NCBI GenBank assembly: GCA_903915075.1 | Contig: CAIWRM010000067.1 | Coordinates: 1 to 34,673, forward strand | Direction: 5' to 3' | From: an uncultured Microbacteriaceae bacterium | GTDB lineage: Bacteria; Actinomycetota; Actinomycetes; Actinomycetales; Microbacteriaceae | DNA length: 34,673 nt | In this document: positions 34,625 to 34,673 of the stretch, piece by piece | How positions within the stretch are numbered: the stretch's first letter is position 1 | How the letters are laid out: every line of letters starts with the position of its first letter | Made by a program: the position numbers and the translations under genes | Notes under the pieces: generated by a model | Told to the model about the DNA's origin: nothing | Seen by the model: only the letters and a program-made list of their open reading frames with translations | Databases searched by the model: none

Positions 34625-34673
34625 AATGTGTCCTCCTGGACTTATTACTTGGGAACGAGCGCCTCATTCGGCC

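Overview
The window looks like chromosomal DNA of a pigmented actinobacterium, most likely of the family Microbacteriaceae (inference). The evidence is the high G+C content, the dnaK-grpE-dnaJ-hspR-clpB heat-shock operon under a HAIR operator, a C50-carotenoid cluster with a heterodimeric cyclase (crtB-crtI-crtYe-crtYf-crtEb), a fused CopD-CtaG protein, a Dcd of the bifunctional actinobacterial type, and many genes with an actinobacterial -10 box (TANNNT) only 5-7 bases before the start codon. Housekeeping and accessory genes are packed tightly, with many 1-4 bp overlaps. I see no tRNA, rRNA, insertion sequence, prophage or CRISPR array, and no gene-free stretch longer than 300 bases.

Region by region. 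1-164 holds the start of a chorismate mutase running off the left edge. 251-1924 encodes three small exported proteins: a lipoprotein and two proteins with long Asp/Ser/Glu-rich tails. 2075-7456 carries purA, a TrmH-type RNA methyltransferase, a quinone oxidoreductase, pyrE, an exonuclease III and two paralogous small membrane proteins. 7497-11539 is a sulfur/persulfide-like module: an SDR, a 39-residue Cys-rich protein, a CoA-disulfide-reductase/rhodanese fusion and a CsoR/CstR-family repressor on the minus strand, facing a rhodanese lipoprotein and a methyltransferase on the plus strand across a palindromic operator. 11550-17701 is the heat-shock operon, with HAIR sites at 17781-17854. 17964-19343 is an MFS (UMF1-like) transporter.

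19365-27477 is the pigment region. It holds the five-gene crt operon, a divergent isopentenyl-diphosphate isomerase, a large MMPL/RND protein with a long Ala/Gln-rich loop, and a divergent TetR regulator with a dyad operator. No GGPP synthase gene (crtE) is in view. 27520-34624 has dcd, two tandem paralogous SAM methyltransferases probably linked to surface glycans, a Pif1-like helicase, an anchored hypothetical protein, the CopD-CtaG fusion and an HU gene with a strong terminator.

The observations most worth following are the apparently widespread leaderless start architecture (including two divergent -10 boxes that share bases), the CstR-like sulfur module with its Cys-rich mini-protein, the acidic exported trio, a dispersed intergenic repeat with conserved ends and a variable middle, and a 14-bp tandem repeat that puts TAG stops in all three frames at the end of purA.
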